Source of the DNA: Coniferiporia sulphurascens
Lineage: Eukaryota > Basidiomycota > Agaricomycetes > Hymenochaetales > Hymenochaetaceae
Length of the DNA stretch: 64,000 nucleotides
Assembly: GCA_002794785.1 (NCBI GenBank)
Contig: NBBA01000003.1
Location: forward strand, 2,294,001 to 2,358,000
Reading direction: 5' to 3'
A model generated the notes under the pieces. That model searched no databases and had not been told where the DNA came from. It saw only the letters and a program-made list of their open reading frames with translations. The translations under genes were made by a program, and so were the position numbers. Below, piece by piece: positions 35,019-46,559 of this stretch; the first letter of the stretch is position 1; each line of letters begins with the position of its first letter.

Positions 35019-35204
35019 ATCCAGAACGGTGAGCGCGAATTGAAAATGTCGAGCTCGCTAATGCGTCGCCGCCGTCGCGTCTGGTCGTGTCGAACTAAAC
35101 CGCATCGCGTAAGCAAATGAGTAATAGAAGCTCCGCTTCAATTATAAAGTGTGACACTAGGCTTGTCACAAATGAGAAAATACAGAAAATACTTGGAATT
35201 AATA
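35019..35204. promoter_or_regulatory. Left part of the RAD10 divergent promoter, up to the K insertion
   Basis: The upstream region of the 31022-35018 gene. It ends in ACTTGGAATTAATA (35191-35204), which is repeated at 38035-38048. Without K the two divergent start codons would be only about 520 bp apart. Confidence 0.55.
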
Positions 35205-35766
35205 CACCCTTCTTGTCCTCTTACCACCACCATCCCCGCTCAGGGGTGCATCTGGGGTTTTTGGCACAACCCACTCCATCCTGCCCTTATTGGGGGTGGG
35301 CTCTGGCAGTGAGGAGGGGTTCTCCATCTGAGCTAGGCCCCCACTGTAGTAAAGTGGGTTCGCAGTTGGCCTACCGACGGCCTGGCTAGTGCACTGGTTT
35401 GCCAATGGCACGAGAGGGGTGCATGCCTGCCAGTTGGCGCAGGGGGATAAGATGTAAACGCCCCCCGGTGAGATTGCCCGGCAGGTAAATTTCTCATCAC
35501 CTGGGGTCCATGTGAGCAGGGAAACAACCCTTCGGGGTGCCCTCTGTCCTGGGCACATGACAGCATAGAACAGCCCAACCCCAAATCCGGTAACGGACCT
35601 TTTTTTTTTTTTTTTTTTAAAATCAGCATTTGTATACCGCTACATTACATAGTAAAAGACGCGGATGTGAGACCATTTGAAGTGTTGTGTCAGAGGAGAT
35701 TAACAAGGTATAAAGTTCCTGGGCTTAAGGCGATTAAAAGGTATGAGGTTTTGTTGTTGGAGGTTT

Positions 35767-36369
35767 CTAAATGGTTTTGTCAGGAGGGATATGAATCGGA
35801 AGAGCAAATTGTGAAGGGGGAGGTGGCGGTTTTATGGATTCTATGATGACTAATACTGATTGTGAAAGATGGGAAAAACTACTGGATTTTTTATGTTGTG
35901 TGTGTGGGCGTGGTTTGAATTGTTTTATGTCCGATATTTGTGACTCTGAGAGTGGTGACATGACAGCGCTTGGAGCGGCATGTGTGCGTGAGGCTATGGG
36001 CAGGTTGCCATGAGGTGTGAAGGTGTCAGCGCTTGGAGCGGCAGGTGTGCGTGAGGCTAGGGCCAGGTTGCCATGAGGTGTGGAGTTGACTGTGAATTGT
36101 AGGAGGACTGATGTTAAGTCTATGCATGGGCCATAGCGGCTGAGGTGTTCTCGGTAGAGGAAGATATGCCGTGAATTGTGTGGTTGCCCACTAATGCTGA
36201 TGACCTGTAGTTTGTACTGGCATATGGCCCAGTCTAGTATGTGCTGGTTGTCGTTAACAAGATTGAAGGGTTCATATGTGGTGTCGGTTTCGAAGTTTGG
36301 CACCGGGAGGTGAAGGAATAGAAGGGGGCATGGGGAAATGGGGGAAAGGGGGAGTGGAATGGTGAACAA
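35767..36369 (-). CDS. 200-aa ORF of retroposon L, unknown
   Basis: An open frame covering two-thirds of L (MFTIPLPLSPISPCPLLF...). It contains an in-frame direct duplication of 21 residues (FTPHGNLPIASRTHAAPS type) caused by a 63-bp tandem repeat. The composition is Pro/Ser/His-rich. I see no known domain. It may be fortuitous, or the captured end of a host transcript. Confidence 0.35.
   Translation of the reverse strand: MFTIPLPLSPISPCPLLFLHLPVPNFETDTTYEPFNLVNDNQHILDWAICQYKLQVISISGQPHNSRHIFLYREHLSRYGPCIDLTSVLLQFTVNSTPHGNLALASRTPAAPSADTFTPHGNLPIASRTHAAPSAVMSPLSESQISDIKQFKPRPHTQHKKSSSFSHLSQSVLVIIESIKPPPPPSQFALPIHIPPDKTI
35964..36089. repeat. 63-bp tandem duplication within L
   Basis: Two units beginning CAGCGCTTGGAGCGGCA at 35964 and 36027, with a few differences. 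Unit length is a multiple of three and keeps the minus-strand frame open. Confidence 0.75.
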
Positions 36370-38048
36370 GGCCGTAAAACAGCTCGACAGATGTCTACTG
36401 TGAGTGAGGACTGGTGTGGGTGGTTAACCCAGGGAATTTAGGGGTGGTGCGAGTCAGTTTGCGCTGGGTGAGATGATGGTGGTTAGAGGTCAGTAACGGA
36501 CCTTATGACGGCATTAGATGCCCAGGGATAGGGGTCTCATAACATGTGGCATGGCGGTAATAACCAGCCGACCCTGAGCCCCCACTATGGACTGGCATGG
36601 GGACAGGTCATCACAGGCCTGCGGGGCATACTTCAGTACCCCTGTAGGTGGTTAGTACAGGGAAACTCCTCAGGGATAAGTGTGATGGCCCCCCGGGGTC
36701 ACCCCTGCAACATGGTAATCCAGGACAGGTTGCGGATCCAGAAGTGGGCAGGTCTTCAATGGCCGCCACATATTCCCTGGGCCAATACCCAGGGTCCAAA
36801 GTGCCTGCCTGGGAATGGGAAACTGTCCCTCTTGGGGGGCAGTGAGCCATAGCAGTGTGGGGAGAGTTGCCCTGCACTGGCTTGAGAGAACTAAATCTGC
36901 CATGGGTCTGCATAAGGGTAAATCTTATTGGCAGGCTTAAGTTGATTCCTGGACACATGGCCATGCCCCGCAGCGCTAGCCGCAGGGGACAGCGGGATGG
37001 TTGGTTACCTTCATCCCAAGGAAGGTGTGTGCATATGATGGGCCTCACAAGAGAACCCTTAAGTCTGGCCACCATCTCCTTTGGAGGGGGTGCTGCGAGG
37101 GGGGATCCGTCTAAGGAAGGGGGCCTGAGTGGTTTGCAGGCACTACCCCGACCATACCCTGGGGTCACTCGGGGGGGCTACAATGTTAACATCCTGGGGT
37201 AGATGCCGACTTCGTTGCATGGGGACTTGCCACCCCCCCCAATGCCTACCCCATCAGACCCTCTAATAGGGGGTCAGGCAGCCGGGAGTGTGAGTGGCCC
37301 GCCTCTCGCACCAGAACTACTGACTGCCCATGGAGGGGTCACGACTGGACCAGCAACGACGTAAACACCAAGGACGATGACCCGCTGAGCGCAACGTACA
37401 CATGCCTTCAAACTCTGAAAAATTGGGTAAGGGGACAGTCCCTTCATTGCCTTGGCCGAAGGAAACCGCGACACCGACAACGTTCCCACTGTTTATTTCT
37501 GACCTGGTTCCTCATGACTCTTTTTTCCCACATGTCACACATGGCCATTCAGTTTGCCACTTCGCAACAGGGCCCTTGCTACCACAGCAAGGCTTCCCAC
37601 ACCACGACTTGGGACACCGGCAGGTGACCCACCCTAACAGGCCAGGCCGTCCTGGCTCTCCATAGCAATCACATGCAGAGGTTTGCCGAGACGGATCCAC
37701 GCACACCAATGATGCCTGAATCCTACACTGGGACCAGGTGCACCACTCCAAGGCCCTCGATCAGCAATTTGATAGGCTGCCCACATGATTTTGGAATCTT
37801 TTTTGGGGGGATGGTTTACAAAGGAGAGGAGAATCACATCTGACAGACACTCATGGCCTCGAGCCATCGGAGTCAAGAGAAGAAGCAGGGGTGTAGGATT
37901 TTCACTGGAGAGGACCGGAAGCCCCTTTCTAAATTTTTACCAGCACAACTTTCCTAGTTCCGGCCCCTTTGGGGGCTGGGGCACTTAGATAGACACCTGT
38001 TTATATAGCACCTAATAATACCTTCATCATCATCACTTGGAATTAATA

Positions 38049-38382
38049 GCGCGGGCAGAATTCCATGCGTCTCGCAAGCGACACTACTCACCCAGTTATG
38101 AAACTTGGGCAACACGAATAGTCTCTGATATCTCGCCTTATTAAGCGCAGCTGTCGGTAGGGTTCCCAGGTGCTATCCTGCCGGTCAGCCTCTTCTACCA
38201 GCAACGACACGATTAATGTCCACCGCATTCCAAGCAGACTCCTACTGTGAACGTGAACGTCGTGCGCAAAGCGCTGGAATACACGATTAGATGCCGAGCC
38301 CGGGCTACTCTAAATCTGAGTACTCACGCTCTTTGTTACATCACGTGCCCTCGGTCCGAGTCGCGCTTCGCCTCCTACCGTC
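38049..38382. promoter_or_regulatory. RAD10 upstream region, right of the K insertion
   Basis: About 330 bp between the right target duplication and the RAD10 ATG. No clear TATA box was seen. It probably formed one compact bidirectional promoter with 35019-35190 before K arrived. Confidence 0.45.
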
Positions 38383-39708
38383 ATGTCCTCCTCGGCCACC
38401 GCCAAAAACGCTGAGGCTGGCCCCAGTAAACAGCAAATAAAACCTCCAGTCGTGCAGCCTGGCTCAGGAAATGCGATAATCATCAATCCCTGCCAGGTAG
38501 GTCATGCCGGGTCGGAATAGGAAGTAAAATGAAGACGAGCATTCTAGAGATTAAATCCGCTGCTCGAGTGCATAAAGAATGTCAGTAAAGAGTTCGGAGA
38601 CATTGTCCCCGATTTCCAGCTCGGAAGAACGACATGTGCGCTCTTTCTAAGGTACAATCGTTTACTCTATGCAGCTTTTCTATAAAAGACGAACCCTTGT
38701 GGAAAGCTTGAAGTACCACAGACTCCATCCAGAATACATCCACCAGCGCATACAAAAGCTGGGAAGTACCTATAACCTCAGGATTTTGCTCTTAATGTGC
38801 GACGTCGTAAGTAGTTCCAACACGTCTTTTCTCCTCTCTATTGATGCTTCGGCACAGAGCGAGCACCAGGACCCAATACGCGAGCTTACAAAATCATGTT
38901 TAATTAACAATATCACCGTCATGGTGTGCTGGTCGTGAGTAAGCCAACATCGATATGATCATGAATAGTAAAAGGAAATTTCAGTAACGAGGAGGCGGGG
39001 ACGTATCTTGCAACATACAAGGCGTTTGAGCATAAGCCGCCCGACTTAATCAAAGAGCGAGTGGATAAAGAGTACAGCGCAATGCTCCGCTCCGCCTTGA
39101 CAAGCATCAACAGAGTAAACAAGACGGATGTCGAAACGCTCAGGACATCCTTTGGCGTGCGCATAGCCTTTTAATTCATGGCGAAGTATAGATTGACCTA
39201 CTTTTTCCGGTAGTCATTCGCAAAAATAGCACATGCGAATCCCGAACAACTTCGTAGCCTCCCCGGGTTCGGGCAAGTTAAGGTGCGACGACTCGTTGAC
39301 GCGTTCGACAAGCCATTTCGCAATAAGGCGACGAGCGCGCTCCCGTCCACACAAGCACGCGACGACGACCTTGGGCCGATGACTGCCGATGAGCCGGAGG
39401 ATCCTGGTGCTGGTGCTCCTGCGGAGAAGTCGAAGCTGCAAAAGAGCCGTGTACATAATTTCGGGTCGGCTGCCGACATGCTACCGTCGCCTGCAGAAGA
39501 TGCGAGCCTGTATCGGGGTATAGAGCTCAGCTCGAACAAGGAAACCCTGGGCGAAGCGCCACTTCTAGACGCGCGTCTCTTGAAAAAGAACAAGATGGAT
39601 AAAGGCGGCAAAGAGACGACACCCACCAACGATACGGCCCCTACGCGCCCGGAGAGGCCCTTAAGTCCTGTGTGGGATATCGAACTCGATCTTAACGATG
39701 ATGAATAA
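38383..39708 (+). CDS. RAD10: DNA excision repair protein ERCC1/Rad10
   Basis: The non-catalytic partner of the XPF/Rad1 endonuclease; the dimer cuts 5' of lesions in nucleotide excision repair and acts in crosslink repair and recombination. Spliced exons give NPLLECIKNVSKEFGDIVPDF, LGRTTCALFL, SLKYHRLHPEYIHQRIQKLG, LRILLLMCDV, PIRELTKSCLINNITVMVCWS, EEAGTYLATYKAFEHKPPDL and VNKTDVETLRTSFG. The helix-hairpin-helix region follows (LRSLPGFGQVKVRRLVDAF). At least five introns of about 50-60 nt separate them. As usual for ERCC1, the nuclease signature is absent. The C-terminal 120 residues beyond the HhH are charged and fungus-specific, ending LNDDE. Confidence 0.95.
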
Positions 39709-40502
39709 CTTATGGCATTCTTTCCCGTTCAAATTACGTCTCCTTTATCGAAGTATTATTCCTCGCTGCCCCTGTTCCTACGATAAGGCAGGTTCATGAT
39801 GGAGTGGTCGTTCTCTCAGCGCTTATCAATTTAGCAGAATTCAGCGCTATGTACGGTAATTAATACTGTTTGAAGCCACACACTATTTTCCTCTACAAAT
39901 GCGAAACCCTGATCCTGCTTGAGTGTGGCGTTGCAACCACGGGTGGGGGCGCTCCAGTGAAAGGGTAATTCAATTTTATTTGTTTGCCTATTGACCGACT
40001 TCACTTGCATTCTAAGGAAGACCGGACCATACAATCTTTGACTTCTGGCCGAAATGTTGTCTCTTACCGTTCTAGCCTGAACTCCTCCATAAATTGTTCA
40101 TACGTTCTCTCTAGCGATGCGGCTATGTTTTGGCGGGTATACAATTTTGAACAATAGTGTGTAAACGTCTGCTTTCATGAGCTGTACTCCTCCAGCGGCC
40201 GAGATTGTCGGCGTCCTCGGGCTAGACCCCAAAAAACGACTCGGACGCACATCCTGCGATGAGTCGTACGTTTCCCGTGCCTTCAATTCGGTAATGAGGG
40301 TTCAGTGTTCAGTTTATTTACATAAAATTCTTGATGCCGTTTAAGAAATTCCTCAGACTAGTCATCACCGAATTCGATAAGGAAACTATAAAGCAGATGC
40401 TCGATACATGCGAACTATACATAAATACAAAGACTACCACTTTTCTTTCTGTACGCCCTCTACTTTTTATACTATAAGATTAGCCAACGTAGATCGCAGC
40501 GT
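39709..40502. other. Intergenic region with a possible 45-codon ORF
   Basis: Mostly featureless. On the plus strand, ATG near 40178 opens a frame MSCTPPAAEIVGVLGLDPKK... to AFNS. It can be extended through a GT-AG intron (GTAATG to CCTCAG, about 40288-40358) for seven codons. There is no known homologue to point to, so I leave it unnamed. Confidence 0.3.
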
Positions 40503-42273
40503 CTAATCATCGCCTTCGTCGCTCTCCTCTTCTTCTTCGTCGTCACCGTCTTCCTCCTCATCTGACTCACCCGCGCCGGCGGCCCAGTCTGATACGTCGA
40601 GCTTCTCATGTTTAAACATACCGCCCGGTCCGACCTCATAACCTGCTTGTGTAATGCAGCGCACGAGCTCAGCGCGTGCGCCGACGCGCGTGTTCTTGCC
40701 AAGTATGCAGCCATCGAGCTTCGCACTGAATATATGCTATTAGAAACATGCATGACGAAAAGGGAAGAGGGGAATGGAAAAGGATAGTCGACTCACCCAT
40801 CCTCGATGATACAGTGTTCCATGAGCACGCATCCGACGAGTTTTACGTTCTTTCCAATGACACAATGGCTGCCCACAGCACACCGTTTCAACGAGCTGCG
40901 CTCCCCAATGCGCGTCGAGGCACCGACCAGACTGTCTGGGGAGATGTTCGCCTTCGGATCCACGAGCGCAGGGTCATGTACATGCAAGGGCGGTGCGATG
41001 CCTGCTAGCACTGCGCGATTCAGTCCAAGGTACGCCTGCACACTGTTTGCGCGCGCAGCGAAGCCGTCCACCAAATGGTGTATGACCAAGCCGATACGCA
41101 GACTCGGCGGACCTGCATCAGCTTCCTCATCGAACAGCGATGGGGATGACGGCGCGCTGCCCAACGAAGAGGGGGCTTTGGATCTTGCGGATATCGGTGG
41201 ATGCGATGTGGAGTGCCGAAGCGCTATGGATTGCGTGGGCAAGTTGGTAATCGGGTTCAATACTGTCCACAGCGTAAGTACACAGGCTAATGGAGGGCCA
41301 AATCAGCATCCTTACCTCCGTTGTACTTCTGGCGCTTAGTGCGATGCGTCTGTGCCTTACACAGCCAAGGGATGAACTCTTCGCGGAAGGAATCGAAATG
41401 TGCCTTCTTCAACTGCAGAGTATCGAGTACAGCATGCTTACAGACGTACACGTGCGCATCGACAAGCTTCGTTGAAAGCCTTGTGCGTGGATACATCCAG
41501 AGCGTGCACATGCGGAGCTCAAGCTCATCTGAATTGAGGTCCTGATCATCCAGCGTGTCGACGTGAAGGAGCGTGCCGCTCTTTTCGTCGTACAGAACAG
41601 GCAATGGCGCATTATCCGACGACCACGCTTCCTCCGCCGCGCCCTTCCCCTTCTCGTGATCCGGCACGCGGTGCTCCACGAAAAGCGCGGTAGCCAGCGC
41701 GCCGTCCGTGACTGCCTCGACTCGGAACTTGTTGAGTACGGTCTCTAGCCGCAGGGATGGTGGCGGAAGGAAGTCGCAGGGAAGGAGTACGAAATCGCCG
41801 GAAATGCGAGAAGCAAAATGAGAGAGCACACTGGCAGTGCCGGCGGGGATGTCCTGTGACTGGTCAAACGTCTGTATATCGATGTTCAGGGACGAAAGAG
41901 AGGATGACGAGGGATCCGAGTTGATATGGTGGGAGATGGGATTGCGGTGAGAGGTTGGGCAAATGAGCAGGACATCTGAACCTCCGTAAATTCCATAATT
42001 CAAGTAGGTACACCTTATGCGCACCTTTTATACCTGCCTCCTCAACCCAATTCAAGACATACGAAATCATGGACTTGTTTCCAATCGGAAGCAGCGCTTT
42101 TGGGCATGGCTGGTCGCCATAATTGCTTGTCAACGGCTGAAGTCTGAAACACGCGTTTAACAGCACAAAAACTATAAGGGTAACCGTGCTTACTCTTTCC
42201 CAAAGCCTGTCAGGATGACGGCAAGGAACTCACGGGGAATTGGAATTGAGGGCGTTTCCGTGAAATTCATCAT
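40503..42273 (-). CDS. Translation initiation factor eIF2B subunit gamma
   Basis: Part of the eIF2B GDP-GTP exchange complex that recycles eIF2; gamma forms the catalytic subcomplex with epsilon. The N-terminus (MMNFTETPSIPIPREFLAVILTG) leads to the nucleotidyltransferase-like domain. PKALLPIGNKSMISYVLNWVEEAGIK and GDFVLLPCDFLPPPS closely match the yeast Gcd1 pattern. The C-terminal left-handed beta-helix is visible as hexad repeats (VDPKANISPDSLVG, IGERSSLKRCAVG, CVIGKNVKLVGCVL, CILGKNTRVG). The protein ends in an acidic tail (EEEEESDEGDD). Introns occur near 42141-42192, 41991-42029, 41271-41326 and 40736-40796. GCD1 is the yeast name. Confidence 0.93.
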
Positions 42274-42849
42274 GTTAGCAGACTCGATTTGCTTTTCTCG
42301 CCCACAAATGCACTGGGTAAGGCGTGTTTCGCTGCCTCATAGAATATCTAAGTCAGAATCACTTGGTAAAACGAGCATACATGGAGCCTCACCGGGTACT
42401 TGAGCCTTTTGTCCTGGTCTCAAAGCGCAGGAGGGCAGGATCGAGTCACAAATGGCAAATATGTATTATGTAATCAAGTGTACGTAACCGGCTTTGTATG
42501 TAACCAGCTTCCCTAAGAAGCACTCCTTAAAACTTAAAATCGTCCGTCTCTAGAAGCTGGAGAGCGTAAGATATTACCTTCGAGTCCTGAATGATCTGAC
42601 AAGGAGGTAAAAGGAGAAAGACATAATAATCATTTTAATTTCGATACATATCCTCGCATACGCAGCGTACAGCTTTGGTTGTTAGAAAAGAAATAAACAG
42701 AAGCGCCTGTTATACAAACTACATAGTACCTAATGCAAATACAGACTGTAAATATTCACTCTGTTGGCCTTTCTGTCACGGCAGGGGGAAGGTCGGGCAC
42801 CTCTGACCTCGATTTCGCGCAGGACGTCCTGAAATCGTACGGAAAGAAG
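42274..42849. other. Intergenic region, nothing recognised
   Basis: About 575 bp upstream of the eIF2B gamma gene and downstream of the next minus-strand gene. It is AT-rich with no supported gene. Confidence 0.4.
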
Positions 42850-43958
42850 TTAGCTTCGGATCACACCAGATAGACAACTCGGCAAACGCACAAGACAGGA
42901 ACGGAGCAGGCCGTTGTGTCGCGTTGCATGTGTGGAGCTCACGAGCCTTCCGATAACCTCTGTTGCACGTTCCTTGTGCTCTACCTGACAAAAGGCCGCA
43001 CGTACGGCGGGGAATGTCAGGAGTTTCGCGACAGCGCGTAAACGGTGCCTGCAGCCGATATCCGCGAGTAGCGTGTCCACGACGTCGAACACAGTCGCTC
43101 CCGTCACGATGTCCAGCTCGCACAGACGCGCCAGCAGTGCAAACTTCGCGTAACCGATTCTGCGGCCCAGCCGGCAGCTTTTGTTCCCTTTGTACCACGT
43201 CTGAGAGGGGGGGAAGTAATTAGGACTAAACCAAGAAAATAAAGGGGGACGCATACTTTTTGGGCGCACCACCAATCCAGGATATCGGTTTTGACAACGC
43301 GCTCAATATACTCGCTGAGCTGTCCGTCGTCCGGATTTTCTAACGCCATTTGTTCTAATAGGTCGGAGTACCCCTCGGGTCTGAGGAGCGGGTCCAGCCC
43401 GACCTCAGAAACCATCGAATCGACCAGCGAGTTTGAAAAGGAAGTTCCGCGCCCGTCCTCGTTCTCGTCGGCGCAAATCTCCACATTCTCTGCGGGAACA
43501 TGCGCTGGGGGGAACTCAGGGGTGTGCGCAGGCGCGTCGACTAGGGTGCCACTAGCTGCGGAGTCGCTATCAAGCGAACACGCCGAGTCACAGTCGTCCG
43601 ACTCGTCCTCGTAAACGGTGAAGTACGGCCCGTCGGGATCGTATGGCTGCGCGGGTGGCATTTTAAGCGGCACAAGGTCAAGCGGAGGCATGTCTTCGAA
43701 TGGCAGCGGGTCCCAGGAGACCCGAGTGCTAGACCGCGGAACGAGGCGTATCGTCGGTAGAGTCAGCGCGATGTCCACGAGACTATGGTCGTGCATGTCC
43801 CACACGGCTTCGGGAACAGCGGAGTCGAGCAGGACGTTGCACACGACGTCGGGCACCTGCGCCGTGGTGTTCACGGAGCGCACTGTATGCTTGTGCGTCC
43901 GAGAGCGCCTAGTCGAGGACCGGTGGTAACGGACGCGTCGGTTCCCGCACTGAGCCAT
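42850..43958 (-). CDS. Uncharacterised acidic fungal protein
   Basis: Two exons: 43958-43257 and 43200 to about 42850, joined by a GT-AG intron at 43201-43256 that keeps the frame (DWWCAQK to TWYKGNK). The N-terminus is basic (RRVRYHRSSTRRSRTHKH). The middle is acidic and Ser-rich (YEDESDDCDSACSLDSDS). The C-terminus is helical (YAKFALLARLCELDIVTGATVFDVVDTLLADIG). The last part may be spliced again (GTAGAG to CAACAG near 42960), which would shorten the tail. No signal peptide or membrane segment. I do not recognise the family. Confidence 0.6.
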
Positions 43959-44990
43959 TGGAGTAAACGGGGAGAGGCGATGATAGAGGGTAAAGGGAGA
44001 TTGTGAATAGTGACATGCAGTGAGAGTCTCCTTTTTATCTGTATCTTTGCCGAGACCACAACGCAAGGTGGCTCCACCGGTTTCCCCATTGTCGGGGACG
44101 TTATACCTATTTTCGTCCCAGTCCTTTCGCCAGATTTGGGCCACTCCCGAGTTGAGATGTGTCGCTTAACAACGGATAACTGTCCAGAGGAACTTGTGCC
44201 TTGTAAATTTTTTTGCCCTGTTTTAAGTTCAAGCCAAATACTAGACGCGCAGTAGGGACGGGGCGACCCTATATCCCGTGGGAAGCAGCGGAAATATCCT
44301 GGCAGGGTGCGGTGGAGCTGACTTTGCTACCAATCAGTCTCGTGGCTTGTTCGATAACTTCATCAGATATGTGACTGGGAAAAAAAAACTGCGTGGGAAG
44401 CGTATGCACGGCGCGGTAAATGACATTCGATCTGATGGATTGAGGCATGTCGTAGGGATGGAAAATGTGAAACCCTCTTTGCGAAAAAGAGAAATCCAAA
44501 GTCTTCTGTCTCGACCACATGCATTTCAATGGTGCAAATGGCATTTCCCGGGCCGTGATGAAGGAAGGGAGAAGTGAGCGCTACCCTTCGGACCATCGAG
44601 TTCGTACTTTTTGGAAGCTGCAGGGTCCGGAGTGGAAAAGCAAGTTGTGGCCCAAATTTCCATCGGAAGCTACTGCGGCCACAAGTGTAGCGCGGGTTCA
44701 AACCGGCCAGGCACGGTATTGGTAGCAACGGCAAACGCCAGCCGCTAGAATGGACGCGCACGCAACATGTCTCCAAACCTTAATACGCACGGGAAAATCC
44801 GGTCAGCAAATTGCGTGTAGGAATTAATATTGCCCTCCGATATTACAGTACGCGAGAATACATGGTGCTTGGTAAATCTGCAAGGGCAGGTGTAAGACTC
44901 CCTCTGTAGCGCCATCAACGAAAATGAAGGACTCAATACACAAGCGTATCATACAAATTCCCGCTTTGCCGTGTGGTACTCAGAAAGCAA
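43959..44990. other. Intergenic region, nothing recognised
   Basis: Upstream of the 42850-43958 gene and downstream of the pyroglutamyl peptidase gene. Open frames on both strands overlap one another and show no motif or splice pattern that I can support. Confidence 0.4.
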
Positions 44991-46045
44991 TCAGACCAAA
45001 TTACCACAGACGGATACAATTACGCGCTTCAGCGCGTCCGTCACATATTCTGTGGTTAAAGGCTCGCCGACAGGTGGGCAGTGTACGAACAGCACCTTGG
45101 TAGACTTGCTCTTCAGGGATCCCCCTGAAACCTTTCCGCGCGTGCGTTCGGCTTCCGCAAGGGAGCAGTAGTAAATGAAGTCGCACAGATAGTGGCCGGC
45201 ATCCGTACTGGGCTCGATTTGCTGCGAGATTGGAAGTACCCGACAAATCGATTTTAGGGAATCGGAAATCGGCAAGAAAAAAAAGCCTACCTCGACGCCT
45301 ATTTCCTTCAGCCGTTCTACCAGCCCATTTACGTCGACCGCAGTCCGCAAGTCCTCATCAAACTGCTCATACCCCTCTCCAAAACCTCTCAAGACATTTC
45401 CCTTACCCCCAAATCCACTTCGCGCACGTTCAAAGGCCTCCGCGGCTTCGGCCCGTGCGCCCGCCTTATCGCCGTGCGAAGGTGCGGAGCCACCAGAGAC
45501 CACAGGTGCGAACTGCCCGCCAACGTCCGGCATCTGATAGCCGAGCTTGTGGCCGAGCTTCTCGACACGCAAATTACCCTTGCGACCCGCGCCGACGTGC
45601 AGCACAAAATCATAGCCATCTGGTGGAGGGGGAGCCCGACCACCGCGTGCATCAGACAACGGTGGCAAGACCGGCGGACGTGCGTGTAGCCCCGGGACGG
45701 TCGAGAGGACTGCGGAGTATTTTACAGGGACTTCAAGCGCCGTCACATGGATAGAACGTGGGCCCCCCGCCGGCCTTTCTTTTCCGACAAGAACCTCCTG
45801 GGAACCGAAGGTAATGGGTACTGTGGCACTCTGCGTCTCCAGGACGATATTATGCAGTTCTTGAACGGCCAGCCATGAGGGATTCTCTGAGTAGGAAGCA
45901 AAAGGCTAGTATCCGCGCATTTAGGTGAGTTACCCGACAAATATTTGTACGAGTGCATTGGGCAGCTCACCCCGAAACCCGTAATAAGTACACGGATAGA
46001 GTCTTTGTGGGCGCCGTCAGACGCGACGAGTGGTATGTGAGGCAT
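44991..46045 (-). CDS. Pyroglutamyl peptidase I (C15 family)
   Basis: A cytosolic cysteine peptidase that removes N-terminal pyroglutamate. Exon 1 (from ATG 46045) gives IRVLITGFG. After an intron the conserved motif resumes as PFASYSENPSWLAVQEL (acceptor ACTAG near 45916). Then SQEVLVGKERPAGG, EVPVKYSAV and a long insert of about 100 residues rich in Gly/Ala. A second intron joins IGVE to QIEPSTDAGHYLCDFIYYCSL, which holds the catalytic Cys, and LFVHCPPVGEPLT holds the catalytic His. The Glu of the triad lies upstream but I cannot place it confidently. It is longer than bacterial Pcp (about 215 aa), as in many fungi. Confidence 0.88.
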
Positions 46046-46322
46046 TGACGAATTCCCTCGGACGAATGTCTAGCCGCAGATGTAGACGATAGCGGGGCGT
46101 CCTCGACGACCTGAATCAACTTCGAAAGCCCTAAAACGGCTGAGAGTTAGAAGGACCATGAGCACCCAGCGCTGAGATAAGTTTCTGTGCCTTCGAGTGT
46201 GGCAACTTTAGCCGGCCATATGCGCCATACGCCCATTTCCATATCTGGTATCAAAATTCCACGGTGCACGGACCATGCAATGATCGTATAAGTTTTCGAC
46301 ATCCTGCTTTCCTGTTTTCCTA
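46046..46322. other. Intergenic region upstream of pyroglutamyl peptidase
   Basis: About 280 bp without a supported gene, ending at the left inverted repeat. Confidence 0.35.
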
Positions 46323-46559
46323 AGAACATACTCAGCTAGGATCTATTTTATAGTCTCTGACTTGTTCTCGCATGTTTACACATGCCACATCCTTCGAATC
46401 CAGTAGATGACATCCGCGCTGCCTCGTCATGCAGAGAACATGTCTGTCTGCCTTTGGGCGGATGGGCTCGAGGACGTTTGGCTTGTTCTGCTGAGCTGCT
46501 CCTTCGGGGGCGCGCGGTGGACTTGCCAGCGAGTGCAGCGTTTGTCTGATGGATTTCTT
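46323..46559 (+). repeat. Left copy of a 237-bp inverted repeat
   Basis: Starts AAGAACATACTCAGC and ends TCTGATGGATTTC. The reverse complement at 50424-50660 differs at only about six or seven positions. Weak similarity continues for some tens of bases beyond the outer end. No short terminal inverted repeats were seen within the unit. Confidence 0.9.

Larger units (their letters stand above)
35602..36492 (-). mobile_element. Small poly(A) retroposon L inside K
   Basis: An 0.89-kb antisense insertion. The target duplication GTAACGGACCTT occurs at 35590-35601 and 36493-36504. The T run at 35600-35618 is its poly(A) tail. Its 5' end on the minus strand reads TGACCTCTAACCACCATCATC-like sequence, a shorter version of the LINE/K signature. 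No similarity to LINE coding sequence was seen. Confidence 0.8.
35205..38034 (+). mobile_element. Retroposon K (X family, free-standing), hosting L
   Basis: Bounded by a perfect 14-bp duplication, ACTTGGAATTAATA (35191-35204 / 38035-38048). It starts CACCCTTCTTG and then a CACCACCATC run, the same 5' signature as the LINE. It ends with a hairpin CCGGCCCC/GGGGGC-type stretch at 37960-37976, TAATAATA and a CATCATCATC tail. Without L it is about 1.94 kb. It shares blocks with X in B and J, for example ATAACATGTGGCATGGC near 36540 and TTGCGGATCCAGAAG near 36730. No coding frame is convincing. It is best read as a non-autonomous retroposon mobilised by the LINE. Confidence 0.75.
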
